Source: Clostridia bacterium | Lineage (GTDB): Bacteria; Bacillota; Clostridia; TANB77; CAG-508 | DNA: 9,471 bases | Assembly (NCBI GenBank): GCA_900753245.1 | Contig: CAADYJ010000001.1 | Span: 1-9,471 of the forward strand | Direction of reading: 5' to 3' | Shown here: piece after piece, positions 1-6,740 of the stretch | Numbering within the stretch: the first letter of the stretch is position 1 | Layout: every line of letters starts with the position of its first letter | The notes under the pieces: model-generated | Database searches by the model: none | What the model was told of the DNA's origin: nothing | Seen by the model: the letters and a program-made list of their open reading frames with translations, nothing else | Translations under genes and position numbers: made by a program

Positions 1-75
1 GTTTTTTTACTAGTACGTCGGCCGCTCCAATCGCACTCGCGAAAACGCTCGTTTGATCGACTTACGCGGTATTGC
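1..75. other. GC-rich island of unknown nature at the window edge
   Basis: By my count 38 of 75 bases are G or C, whereas the next 60 bases and all other intergenic DNA here are almost pure A/T. No tRNA fold, CCA end or rRNA segment is recognisable. One plus frame is open from base 1 to a TAA at 79-81. One minus frame reads through without a stop after a TAA near 62-64 but has no start codon. It may be the tail of a feature lying outside the window, a dispersed repeat, or transferred DNA; I cannot decide among these. Confidence 0.4.
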
Positions 76-96
76 AAATAATATATATACTATTAT

Positions 97-131
97 AATT
101 TTTATAAAAAATGGTTATCTTTATAAAAATT
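97..131 (-). terminator. Possible AT-only hairpin after the germination operon
   Basis: A perfect 12-bp inverted repeat (AATTTTTATAAA at 97-108, TTTATAAAAATT at 120-131) with an 11-base loop starts 7 bases past the stop codon of the last gene of the minus-strand operon. The position suits a transcription terminator. The stem holds only A/T pairs and no clear run of T follows it on the minus strand, so the assignment is weak. Confidence 0.3.
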
Positions 132-138
132 TAAAGAA

Positions 139-321
139 TTAGTTTAACCAAACCATTATATTGCTAAATATTACACTAAAAAATGTAAATAAAATTACTG
201 TAATTCCACCACTTTTATTTTTTTCGTTCTTTATTTCGTAAATACCATAAGAAATGCAATTTACTAAAATATATAATGTGAAAATTAAAAATAATATATG
301 ATAAGTTATAGGAGTAATCAT
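139..321 (-). CDS. Small two-helix membrane protein, candidate germinant-receptor D subunit
   Basis: This 60-residue protein has two hydrophobic segments, roughly residues 4-26 and 38-57, separated by a charged turn (EIKNEKNKSGG). That is the layout of a hairpin membrane protein. It starts 15 bases after the gerC stop, and an AAAGGA ribosome binding site sits 6 bases before the ATG, so it is almost certainly translated and is the fourth gene of the ger operon. Known family: some Bacillus ger operons encode a small two-helix D protein (for example GerKD) that modulates receptor function. Inference: this is a functional analogue in a clostridial operon. The link rests on position and topology, since I see no diagnostic motif. 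It could also be an unrelated small membrane protein. Confidence 0.7.
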   Translation of the reverse strand: MITPITYHILFLIFTLYILVNCISYGIYEIKNEKNKSGGITVILFTFFSVIFSNIMVWLN

Positions 322-336
322 AAAAAATCCTTTCGT

Positions 337-1581
337 TTAATCTTTTATTTCTGTAATTAAAAATCCAGTTTGTACTTGAGTGTCTATATTGACTTTAAAA
401 GTTGAACTTTTATAACTGTTTCTCCAATTATAATTGTTAAAATCATCTATAGTAAGGAATTTAGACAGTGCATATTTTCCAAAGTCATTTATATCTGATT
501 TATATTCAAGAGAAGTTTTATACAAATAATTTGTAAGAATGTTTTTTAAATATTGATTAGTTAAGTTAGAAAGATATTTTATTTCTTCTGCGTCCAAATA
601 TTTTTTATCTCTAGAGGCAGAGTAAATTTTTCCAACAAACTTTTCATTAAAAGTAATATATGGAGAACCATTTATTATATCTACAGTTATATCCTTTTTC
701 CCAGAAGGATAAATAATTAAATCTATTTCTTCATTGTTATTTTGAGAATTTGGTACATGTATTAAAAAGCTTGATACTTGACCAGTTATTATAGAAAGAC
801 ATAATGTCTCAGTAGCATCTAATTCACCTACAAGTTTATCATCTTTAAAAACAGCAATACCTATATTTTCAGAACCTCGTTCTCCTGAAAAAGATGTTTT
901 AGTAGATTTCATATCTCCTATATTATTACTATTATTAATATTAGAGTTGCTATTTGTATACATATTAGAGTTTATTCCGCCAAGAATTGCAAATGGTTCA
1001 CAAGTAGAACTTACTAATTGTGTAAAGAAATCACCTAAAGTAGCATTATATATATAGCCCGTATATTTACTAGAGTTAGGAAATATTTCATAGTATTTTG
1101 TAACGGAATTTTCAAGAACAGGGTCTGTATCTCTAATATATCTTTCAGCAGAGTTTTTGCAAATAATTATATTAGTTGATGGCCTTGCTTGAGAGTTATT
1201 AGTTAACGAATATATTTCTTTTGCAATTCCATTTGTGGCAATTTTTTCTGAAAATATTACAACTTTACAATGAGATAAATTTATTTTTCTTGCTAAATAA
1301 CTATTCATAAGGTTTATAGCAGTATTTAGAGAAGGAGCTTCAACTGTATTTATAACAACTTTATTTCCAGATGAAGAACTAGATGAGTCAGAATTTTCAT
1401 CTTTATTTCTAGGAATAAACTGAAAACTTACTTTATAAACATCGTTTTCTCCAACGTCTATACCTAAAGCAACAACATAAGCTAAATTATCTATATTTAG
1501 AGATGTGTAAGAGGCATTAAAACCAAGTAAAAGAACAACACACATAATAATTACAAAAACATTCCTTATAATTTTATTCAT
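337..1581 (-). CDS. gerC: Spore germination protein, Ger(x)C family
   Basis: The 414-residue product is the C subunit of a GerA-type nutrient germinant receptor, which normally sits on the outer face of the spore inner membrane. It has an N-terminal hydrophobic segment (about residues 5-21) followed by the family-typical NIDNLAYVVALGIDVG region, a long mixed alpha/beta extracytoplasmic body, and Ser/Asn-rich linkers near residues 64-72 and 205-225. Its ATG overlaps the gerB stop in ATGAATAA, implying translational coupling, and AGGTGG lies 9 bases upstream. Oddity: family members usually carry a lipobox Cys just after the hydrophobic segment. Here the matching stretch is LLLGFNASYTSLNIDNL with no Cys; the only nearby Cys, residue 14, has Met before it and lies inside the helix. 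The protein may therefore be membrane-anchored or cleaved rather than lipidated. Confidence 0.9.
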   Translation of the reverse strand: MNKIIRNVFVIIMCVVLLLGFNASYTSLNIDNLAYVVALGIDVGENDVYKVSFQFIPRNKDENSDSSSSSSGNKVVINTVEAPSLNTAINLMNSYLARKINLSHCKVVIFSEKIATNGIAKEIYSLTNNSQARPSTNIIICKNSAERYIRDTDPVLENSVTKYYEIFPNSSKYTGYIYNATLGDFFTQLVSSTCEPFAILGGINSNMYTNSNSNINNSNNIGDMKSTKTSFSGERGSENIGIAVFKDDKLVGELDATETLCLSIITGQVSSFLIHVPNSQNNNEEIDLIIYPSGKKDITVDIINGSPYITFNEKFVGKIYSASRDKKYLDAEEIKYLSNLTNQYLKNILTNYLYKTSLEYKSDINDFGKYALSKFLTIDDFNNYNWRNSYKSSTFKVNIDTQVQTGFLITEIKD

Positions 1582-2674
1582 TATTTTTTACCACCTGTTT
1601 TTTCTTTTTATAGTATGCAAACAATAAAGTACTAAATCCGACTACAAAAGTTATTCCAAGCATCATAAAAGGATAAACTACAGATTCAAATACCCTTGTT
1701 ACAGTTTGATTTGAAGGAATTAATGAAATTCCAAGAAGTATAAGTCCAAATGGTATAACCAATGGCTTAATATAGTTTATTTTTGTTATTTTTCTAAAAA
1801 AGTGAATTGAAAACATATTTAATATAGTTAAATAACAACAAAATTCTATAAGCCAAATCAATAAAAAGATTGCTTCTAATCTTTGAAAAAAAGTCCCAAA
1901 TTCAACATATGTTGCAGTAGCATACATAGGAATAATCTCATCAACTTTTAAAAAGAAAGGAAACATAAATATAATTGTAGAAACAGCCAAAATTATATAA
2001 CATGCAGAAAAACAAACAGAAGTAATAGCTACTTTTCTTAATTTTTCTGGTTCTTTTAATAAGGGTGGTAGAAAATAAATACAAACAATTCCACTAAAGG
2101 CATATATATTTCCTATACCTATTACAAAAGTATTAAAAAAGCCTTTTCCTAAGATAGGAAACATTCTCTCTGGTGAAAAATATCTAATGTTTGCAAAAAA
2201 TAGAAGAATTATACTTATTAATGCAAAAGGAGTAATTATTGAATTAGCCTTAAATGCTGCATTAAATTCTAAACTATTTACAATACAAATTGCAATTATA
2301 AAAATAGATATAAGAAAGATAACATTTGTAGAAGGATAATATATAATTCTTAAATATTCACAAAAAGTTCTTAAAAACATGCTAGAACTTACAACAAAGT
2401 ATATTATAAAAAGAGAGCCTACAACGCTTTTTAGAACTTTCCCACCAAGAAATTCTGAAATGTCTAAAATATCCATTCCAGGGAATTTTTTGAATAACTT
2501 GCATACTATTATTACAAAAATAATAGCTAAAATACTAACATATATTAAATTTATAAACGTTGCACTGTTAGTTGTATTCAAAAGTGTTTTAGGTAAAGAT
2601 AAAACAGTGTGAACAATAATCACAGAAAGTATAAGAGTTATAGCTTCAAATGTACCTATTTTTGAATGATTCAT
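1574..2674 (-). CDS. gerB: Spore germination permease, GerB family
   Basis: The 366-residue integral membrane protein belongs to the GerAB/spore permease family within the APC transporter superfamily. In the receptor this subunit is thought to bind the nutrient germinant in the spore inner membrane. Hydrophobic segments run the whole length, consistent with the usual ten helices. The start (IGTFEAITLILSVIIVHTVL) and the YAFSGIVCIYFLPPLLKEPEKLRK loop region look family-typical, and the C-terminus is a short Lys-rich tail. The length is normal. The gene begins 16 bases after gerA, with AAAGGA placed between the gerA stop and this ATG, and its end overlaps gerC by 8 bp. The nutrient specificity cannot be read from the sequence. 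Confidence 0.93.
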   Translation of the reverse strand: MNHSKIGTFEAITLILSVIIVHTVLSLPKTLLNTTNSATFINLIYVSILAIIFVIIVCKLFKKFPGMDILDISEFLGGKVLKSVVGSLFIIYFVVSSSMFLRTFCEYLRIIYYPSTNVIFLISIFIIAICIVNSLEFNAAFKANSIITPFALISIILLFFANIRYFSPERMFPILGKGFFNTFVIGIGNIYAFSGIVCIYFLPPLLKEPEKLRKVAITSVCFSACYIILAVSTIIFMFPFFLKVDEIIPMYATATYVEFGTFFQRLEAIFLLIWLIEFCCYLTILNMFSIHFFRKITKINYIKPLVIPFGLILLGISLIPSNQTVTRVFESVVYPFMMLGITFVVGFSTLLFAYYKKKKQVVKNNE

Positions 2675-2690
2675 AAAATAATTCCTTTCT

Positions 2691-4373
2691 TTATTTATAT
2701 TTCCATTTCATACTTATTTTCTCTTGAGCTTTTTCCTTTTTAGGTTCTAAATAGGTTGCTCTATATTCTTGCTTCCAAATAGGAGGTATAAAATATCCAT
2801 TTTTTTTAGAATCAACTGCAGGTGCAAATGGAGAAGTAATAGAAATTCCAAAAGATTTTATATTACATAGAACGGAAGTATAAGCAAAAAGCCCAACAGC
2901 TATTCCAAGAAAACCTGCCATGTAGCCTAAGAGAATGAATAGAAAACGGAATACTCTTAAATGAAATCCAAATATAAAATCTGGAATTGCAAAAGAGGAA
3001 ATACCAGTTAATGCTACTATAATAATCAATATAGGACTTACAATATTTGCACTTACAGCCGCTTGACCTAAAACTAAAGCACCTACTATACCGATAGTAG
3101 ATCCAATAGGAGATGGAACTCTTAGACCAGCCTCTCTAATTAATTCAAAAGAAACTTCCATAATTAATATTTCAAAAATAACTGGAAAAGGAACACTTTC
3201 TCTTGAAGATAGAATAGAATTTAATAATTCTGTAGGCAGGATTTCTTGATGAAAACTGGTAACAGCAACATATATACTTGGCAGAAGCAATGTCAAAAGT
3301 GCACATAAGACTCTTATCAATTTTAAAAAATTTGCTAAATAAGGTCTTAAATTTGTATCTTCAGGGGAAGACATAAAGTCTATTAAACAAATAGGCATTA
3401 CAATAGCAAAAGGAGATCCATTAACTAATACAACTACACGTCCTTGAAGTAAGTATTTTGAAGTCTTATCAGGCCTTTCAGTAGATAATGTTTCAGGAAT
3501 TCCCATATTAATATCACTACTTACAATTAATTGTTCTAATTGACCAGAAGATAACAAAGAATCTATTTTTAAATTATTTAATCTGTATTTTACTTCTGAA
3601 ACTAAATCATCATTTGCAATATTTTTTACATAACATACAACACATTTAGTTTTGGTAATACTACCTATATTTATATTTTCAATAACAAGTTCTTCATTAT
3701 TTACAATTCTTCTAAGCAACGATGTATTTGTTCTAAGATTTTCTACAAATGCTTCTTGAGGACCTTTTATTACAACTTCTGTAGTTGGAGCACTTACACC
3801 TCTTTGTTTAAAACCTTTAACATCAATATCAAAAGCAAAGTCTAAAGTATCTACAAATAATGCACAGTTTCCTGAATTTACACCAGAAAAAATATTTTTA
3901 AAATCTTGTTCTTTGTTTACACTATTTTGAGGTAATAAACTATTAAAAATGTATTCAGCAACATCAAATTTTTTAATTTTCTTTATTAAAACTTTATTGT
4001 CTTTTGTAGACTTAAAAATCTCATCATCAGTAAAGGAGTTTGCTTTGTTTTTTAACATTAATGGTTTTAAAATATAATTATTAATCAAATCAGAATCAAT
4101 CAAACCATCTATAAATAAAAGAAAAGCTTTATATTGTTTATTTTTTACATACAAAGTAAAATTTCTTACAATGATGTCACTATTTATCAAAGTATTATAC
4201 TTAGATTTTACAAAATCAATATTGGATGAAATATCCGCAAATACATTTTTAGAAATGTTTAAACTTTCGTCAGAAATATAAGTGTTATTTTGACTATTAC
4301 TTGTAGGAATAGAAAAATTATATTCATTATCCGGTTTCCATATAAAATTTTTAATTATTTTTTTTATATCCAT
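2691..4373 (-). CDS. gerA: Spore germination protein, GerA family
   Basis: This is the A subunit of the germinant receptor, an inner-membrane protein of the spore that cooperates with GerB and GerC. Counted from the chosen start (560 residues), residues 1 to about 340 form the hydrophilic N-terminal domain, including the segments FIDGLIDSDLINNYILKPLM and KGPQEAFVENLRTNTSLLRR. A membrane domain covers about 345-530 and holds the strongly conserved PIGSTIGIVGALVLGQAAV motif near residue 419. A Lys-rich tail ends the protein. An in-frame ATG 26 codons upstream (4449-4451) would give 586 residues. I prefer 4373 because TTGAGG lies 5 bases before it, the upstream ATG has no ribosome binding site, and the -35 box of the divergent kinase promoter overlaps that upstream ATG. 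First gene of the operon. Confidence 0.93.
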   Translation of the reverse strand: MDIKKIIKNFIWKPDNEYNFSIPTSNSQNNTYISDESLNISKNVFADISSNIDFVKSKYNTLINSDIIVRNFTLYVKNKQYKAFLLFIDGLIDSDLINNYILKPLMLKNKANSFTDDEIFKSTKDNKVLIKKIKKFDVAEYIFNSLLPQNSVNKEQDFKNIFSGVNSGNCALFVDTLDFAFDIDVKGFKQRGVSAPTTEVVIKGPQEAFVENLRTNTSLLRRIVNNEELVIENINIGSITKTKCVVCYVKNIANDDLVSEVKYRLNNLKIDSLLSSGQLEQLIVSSDINMGIPETLSTERPDKTSKYLLQGRVVVLVNGSPFAIVMPICLIDFMSSPEDTNLRPYLANFLKLIRVLCALLTLLLPSIYVAVTSFHQEILPTELLNSILSSRESVPFPVIFEILIMEVSFELIREAGLRVPSPIGSTIGIVGALVLGQAAVSANIVSPILIIIVALTGISSFAIPDFIFGFHLRVFRFLFILLGYMAGFLGIAVGLFAYTSVLCNIKSFGISITSPFAPAVDSKKNGYFIPPIWKQEYRATYLEPKKEKAQEKISMKWKYK

Positions 4374-4378
4374 TTTTG

Positions 4379-4384
4379 CCTCAA
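4379..4384 (-). promoter_or_regulatory. Ribosome binding site that decides the gerA start
   Basis: On the minus strand TTGAGG stands 5 bases before the ATG at 4371-4373. No purine-rich Shine-Dalgarno match exists before the alternative in-frame ATG at 4449-4451, where the minus strand reads CTACTTTCAAATTA. This supports the shorter gerA product. Confidence 0.6.
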
Positions 4385-4405
4385 CTTTATAAAATATTTT
4401 ATAAA

Positions 4406-4435
4406 TATAATTTCCAAAATGGGTAAAAATATGCA
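4406..4435 (-). promoter_or_regulatory. Candidate sigma-G-type promoter of the ger operon
   Basis: The minus strand shows TGCATA (4430-4435), 17 bases, then AATTATA (4406-4412). The -35 fits the forespore sigma-G pattern. The -10 matches CATA(A/C)TA at five of seven positions. Transcription would start near base 4399, giving a leader of about 25 bases before the gerA ATG at 4373. In Bacillus, ger receptor operons are known to use sigma-G, which fits. In DNA this AT-rich, chance matches are common, so this is only a candidate. Confidence 0.33.
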
Positions 4436-4444
4436 ATAAAAGTT

Positions 4445-4473
4445 TTGACATTAATTTGAAAGTAGAATATAAT
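4445..4473 (+). promoter_or_regulatory. Consensus sigma-A promoter of the nucleoside kinase gene
   Basis: TTGACA (4445-4450), a 17-base spacer and TATAAT (4468-4473) match the vegetative consensus at all twelve positions with ideal spacing. The predicted start near 4480 gives a leader of about 34 bases to the kinase ATG at 4514. The -35 lies over the discarded upstream gerA ATG on the other strand. Confidence 0.85.
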
Positions 4474-4513
4474 ATTAAGGAGTTTAAAACAAAAGATATG
4501 AAAGAGGTTTTTT

Positions 4514-6157
4514 ATGAAAGTAAGTTATAAAAACATAGAGGTTGAGATTAAAGATGAAAATTTAACAGTTATAGATGCTTTTAAAGAAGCAATAGAAGAA
4601 AAAGAAAATGTCATAGCATGTATGGTTAATAATGAAGTAAAACCGTTAGATTATGTATTGAAACAAAATGATGAAGTAGAATTATTAAATACATCATCAA
4701 GAGATGGAGCTCGTATATATACAAGAGGGCTTTTATTCATAATGGGAAAGGCTTTTAATGAATTATATCCAGAAGTAAAGTTAACAGTAAATTTTCAATT
4801 ATCAAGCAGTATGTTCTGTAAAATAGAAAAAGATACAATTAATGAAGAAATGATTGAAAATGTAAAAGCAAGAATGCAAGAAATAATAGATAAAAACTTA
4901 AAAATAAAGAAAGTAGAAATGAGTAAAGAAGAAGCAACAGAATTCTTGGAAAAAGAAAACACTGGAATTGGAAAAATACAGATAGAAAATAAAGAAAAAG
5001 AAACAGTTTCTTTATATTTCTGTGAAGAATATTACAATTATTTTTATGGAGTTATGCCAATTTCTACAGGATATATAAAGTTATTTGATATTATGAAATA
5101 TCATGACGGATTTTTAATTCGTTACCCAAGTAAAAACAAACCAAATGAAATAAAACCATATCAAGAAGGAAAGAAACTTTTAGCAACACTAGAGGAGTAT
5201 GACGATATATATAGAATTCTAGGAATTGCTACATTGAGCCAATTAAATGAAAAAATTAGAAATGGTGAAGCGAAAGATATCATTCTACTTTCAGAAGCAT
5301 TGCACGAAAAGAAAATAGCAAATATAGCAGATAAAATAATAGAAGATAGAAAAAAAAGAGTAATTCTAATAGCAGGGCCATCTTCTTCTGGAAAAACAAC
5401 ATTTGCTAAAAGATTGGGAATACAACTAAAATTAAACGGATTAAAACCAAAGACAATATCTGTAGACAATTATTTTGTAGAACGTGAACAAACTCCAAAA
5501 GATGAATTTGGAAACTATAATTTTGAAGCATTAGAAGCGGTGGATTTAAAATTATTAAATGAACATTTAGTAAAACTATTAAATGGTGAAGAAATAGAAG
5601 TTCCAACATTTGACTTCAAAAAAGGAACAAAATATTACACAGGAAAAACAATGAAACTAGAAGATGACGAAGTACTTGTAATGGAAGGAATACACTGCTT
5701 AAATGATGAGCTAACACCAGCAATAGACAAAAATCAAAAATTTAAAATATATATTAGTGCTTTAACAGTATTAAATATAGATTATTATAATAGAATTTCA
5801 ACTACAGATACAAGAATAATAAGAAGAACAGTTAGAGATAGTCAATTTAGAGGATATGATGCTATAAAAACATTATCTTCTTGGTATTCTATATCAGCAG
5901 GAGAAGAAAAAAATATATTTCCATTCCAAGAAGGAGCGGATGTAATGTTCAATACATCTCTTGTTTACGAAATAAATGCACTAAAAAAATATGCTTTACC
6001 TTTATTTAGTCAAATAGGAAAAGAAGAAAAAGAATATGCAGAAGCAAAAAGATTAACTGAATTTCTAAAATACTTTGAACAAATAGATATAGAGGACATT
6101 CCTAAAAACTCTTTATTAAGAGAATTCATAGGAGGAGGCATCTTCGATTACGACTAA
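4514..6157 (+). CDS. Uridine-kinase-like nucleoside kinase with TGS/ThrRS-like N-terminus
   Basis: The 547-residue protein is a P-loop kinase of the phosphoribulokinase/uridine kinase family and is expected to phosphorylate a nucleoside with ATP or GTP in the cytoplasm. Residues 1-60 resemble a TGS domain. About 60-200 resembles the second additional domain of threonyl-tRNA synthetase (TRGLLFIMGKAFNELYPEVK) but lacks its HxxxH metal motif, so editing activity is unlikely. The kinase domain carries Walker A GPSSSGKTT at 288-296, SVDNYF at 316-321, EGIH at 391-394 and the conserved RRTVRDSQFRG segment near 437. The start is set by AAAGAGG 6 bases before the ATG and by the consensus promoter upstream. 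This fused architecture is known in Clostridia and Bacteroidetes and is usually annotated 'nucleoside kinase'. The substrate is not established from the sequence. A repeat element begins at its stop codon. Confidence 0.9.
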   Translation: MKVSYKNIEVEIKDENLTVIDAFKEAIEEKENVIACMVNNEVKPLDYVLKQNDEVELLNTSSRDGARIYTRGLLFIMGKAFNELYPEVKLTVNFQLSSSMFCKIEKDTINEEMIENVKARMQEIIDKNLKIKKVEMSKEEATEFLEKENTGIGKIQIENKEKETVSLYFCEEYYNYFYGVMPISTGYIKLFDIMKYHDGFLIRYPSKNKPNEIKPYQEGKKLLATLEEYDDIYRILGIATLSQLNEKIRNGEAKDIILLSEALHEKKIANIADKIIEDRKKRVILIAGPSSSGKTTFAKRLGIQLKLNGLKPKTISVDNYFVEREQTPKDEFGNYNFEALEAVDLKLLNEHLVKLLNGEEIEVPTFDFKKGTKYYTGKTMKLEDDEVLVMEGIHCLNDELTPAIDKNQKFKIYISALTVLNIDYYNRISTTDTRIIRRTVRDSQFRGYDAIKTLSSWYSISAGEEKNIFPFQEGADVMFNTSLVYEINALKKYALPLFSQIGKEEKEYAEAKRLTEFLKYFEQIDIEDIPKNSLLREFIGGGIFDYD

Positions 6158-6187
6158 ACTAATAGGGACGGGCCGTTTTAGTTTAGT
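6153..6187 (+). repeat. GGGACGGGCC repeat, copy A (kinase 3' end)
   Basis: A perfect 10-bp stem (ACTAAACTAA at 6153-6162, TTAGTTTAGT at 6178-6187) encloses a 15-base loop with the core TAGGGACGGGCC. The kinase stop codon (6155-6157) lies inside the left arm. Copies B and C share the core and arms; this copy has GTTTT where they have TTTTT after GGCC. Orientation is that of the kinase transcript. Confidence 0.85.
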
Positions 6188-6211
6188 AAACTATTAGTAT
6201 TAGTTTATTTT
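6187..6211 (+). terminator. Possible terminator hairpin after the kinase gene
   Basis: TAAACTA (6187-6193) and TAGTTTA (6201-6207) form a 7-bp stem with a 7-base loop, followed by TTTT. The stem is AT-rich and weak. Its left arm could compete with the repeat just upstream for pairing, because both use TAAACTA/TAGTTTA sequences. The position suits termination of the kinase transcript. Confidence 0.35.
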
Positions 6212-6229
6212 GATTAGTTAATTAAATAT

Positions 6230-6260
6230 AGGACATTTGGGGACGAGGCACTTTTGTCCT
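6230..6260 (+). repeat. Diverged relative of the GGGACG repeat (copy D)
   Basis: AGGACA (6230-6235) and TGTCCT (6255-6260) pair as a 6-bp stem around TTTGGGGACGAGGCACTTT. The loop holds GGGACGAGGC, close to the GGGACGGGCC core of the other copies and at a similar distance from the stem. The stem sequence is entirely different but still self-complementary. It lies 55 bases before the RNHCP gene. Confidence 0.55.
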
Positions 6261-6283
6261 TTGTCTCTTATACATACAATTTA

Positions 6284-6292
6284 TGCTATAAA
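6284..6292 (+). promoter_or_regulatory. Candidate extended -10 promoter for the RNHCP gene
   Basis: TGCTATAAA is an extended -10 element (TG, one base, TATAAA) 22 bases before the ATG. A poor -35 match TTGTCT at 6261-6266 is 20 bases away, longer than usual. An alternative pair, TTGTCC (6254-6259) and TACAAT (6275-6280), has a short 15-base spacer and would overlap repeat copy D. Confidence 0.4.
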
Positions 6293-6314
6293 TAGTGCAA
6301 AGAAAGGGAAATAA

Positions 6315-6623
6315 ATGGAAAGAAAATTTACTGAAATAGACGAAGAATTTGTTTGTGAAAATTGTGGTAAAAAAGTACCACCATTAGGCTACTCTTGTAG
6401 AAACCATTGCCCACATTGTTTACATTCAAAACATGTAGATATAAATCCAGGAGATAGAGCAGAAGAATGCCATGGAATATTAGAACCAATTGGGCTAGAA
6501 ATAGATAGTAAAAAAGGATATGTAATAATATTTAAATGTAAGAAATGCGGAAAAATTAGAAAAAACAAAGCTGCAAAAGATGACAATATGGATTTAATAA
6601 TAAGTTTAAGTGCAAAACATTAA
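6315..6623 (+). CDS. RNHCP-domain zinc-ribbon protein
   Basis: The 102-residue cytoplasmic protein carries the RNHCP motif at residues 29-33, within an array of eight cysteines: C14 and C17 (CENC), C28, C32 and C35 (CPHC), C52 followed by His53, and C75 and C78 (CKKC). These could form two zinc-binding sites. The family is widespread in Firmicutes and has no established function; a nucleic-acid-binding role is often assumed for such ribbons but nothing here proves it. The C-terminal third is basic after CKKCGKIRKNK. AAAGGGAA lies 4-5 bases before the ATG. The gene stands alone between the kinase gene and the convergent U32 gene, with a repeat copy starting 10 bases after its stop. Confidence 0.9.
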   Translation: MERKFTEIDEEFVCENCGKKVPPLGYSCRNHCPHCLHSKHVDINPGDRAEECHGILEPIGLEIDSKKGYVIIFKCKKCGKIRKNKAAKDDNMDLIISLSAKH

Positions 6624-6633
6624 AAAAAGTAGT

Positions 6634-6665
6634 AAACTAATAGGGACGGGCCTTTTTAGTTTAGC
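6634..6665 (+). repeat. GGGACGGGCC repeat, copy B (RNHCP 3' end)
   Basis: This 32-base copy lies 10 bases past the RNHCP stop, in the same orientation as that gene. With the base before it, it folds by TAAACTAA (6633-6640) against TTAGTTTA (6656-6663), leaving TAGGGACGGGCC in the loop. It is also the perfect reverse complement of copy C at 6741-6772, so the two can form a 32-bp hairpin. Confidence 0.9.
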
Positions 6666-6679
6666 ATTTTTTATAAATT

Positions 6680-6731
6680 AATATAGCAGTATAATATATA
6701 TTTTTTATTTTGAATATTATACTGCTATATT
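6680..6731. terminator. Inner inverted repeat, likely bidirectional terminator
   Basis: A perfect 18-bp inverted repeat (6680-6697 and 6714-6731, containing TAGCAGTATAATAT) with a 16-base T-rich loop lies between two convergent genes. T-rich sequence follows it on the plus strand (TTTATTATT) and, less strongly, on the minus strand. The place and symmetry fit a shared terminator for the RNHCP and U32 genes. The stem is mostly A/T, which makes it weaker than a classic terminator. Confidence 0.5.
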
Positions 6732-6740
6732 TTATTATTA

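Noticed and set aside
10..75. C-terminal tail of a minus-strand gene ending in TAG near base 10
   Set aside because: The frame runs into AT repeats without an ATG, GTG or TTG start preceded by a ribosome binding site, and its Arg-rich composition matches no family I know.
81..96. AT dinucleotide tract as an origin or regulatory repeat
   Set aside because: The tract is short and unremarkable for intergenic DNA of this composition, with no DnaA-box-like sequence nearby.
2379..2612. Plus-strand 77-codon open frame
   Set aside because: It is antisense within gerB, which has clear family character; this frame has no recognisable protein features and no plausible ribosome binding site.
4374..4451. 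N-terminal extension of gerA from the ATG at 4449-4451
   Set aside because: There is no ribosome binding site, the ATG overlaps the -35 of the divergent kinase promoter, and a good ribosome binding site stands before the ATG at 4373.
4498..4530. Ten-codon leader peptide overlapping the kinase start
   Set aside because: The nearest AAGGAG (4477-4482) is 15 bases from its ATG, too far for efficient use, and the ATG at 4514 has a well-placed AAAGAGG. It is probably chance.
5161..5609. Minus-strand open frames opposite the kinase domain
   Set aside because: They are shadows of the conserved kinase coding sequence, with compositions typical of antisense translation (rich in Leu, Ile, Phe and Ser).
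6389..6586. Minus-strand 65-codon open frame opposite the RNHCP gene
   Set aside because: It is antisense to a cysteine-patterned family protein and has no independent support.
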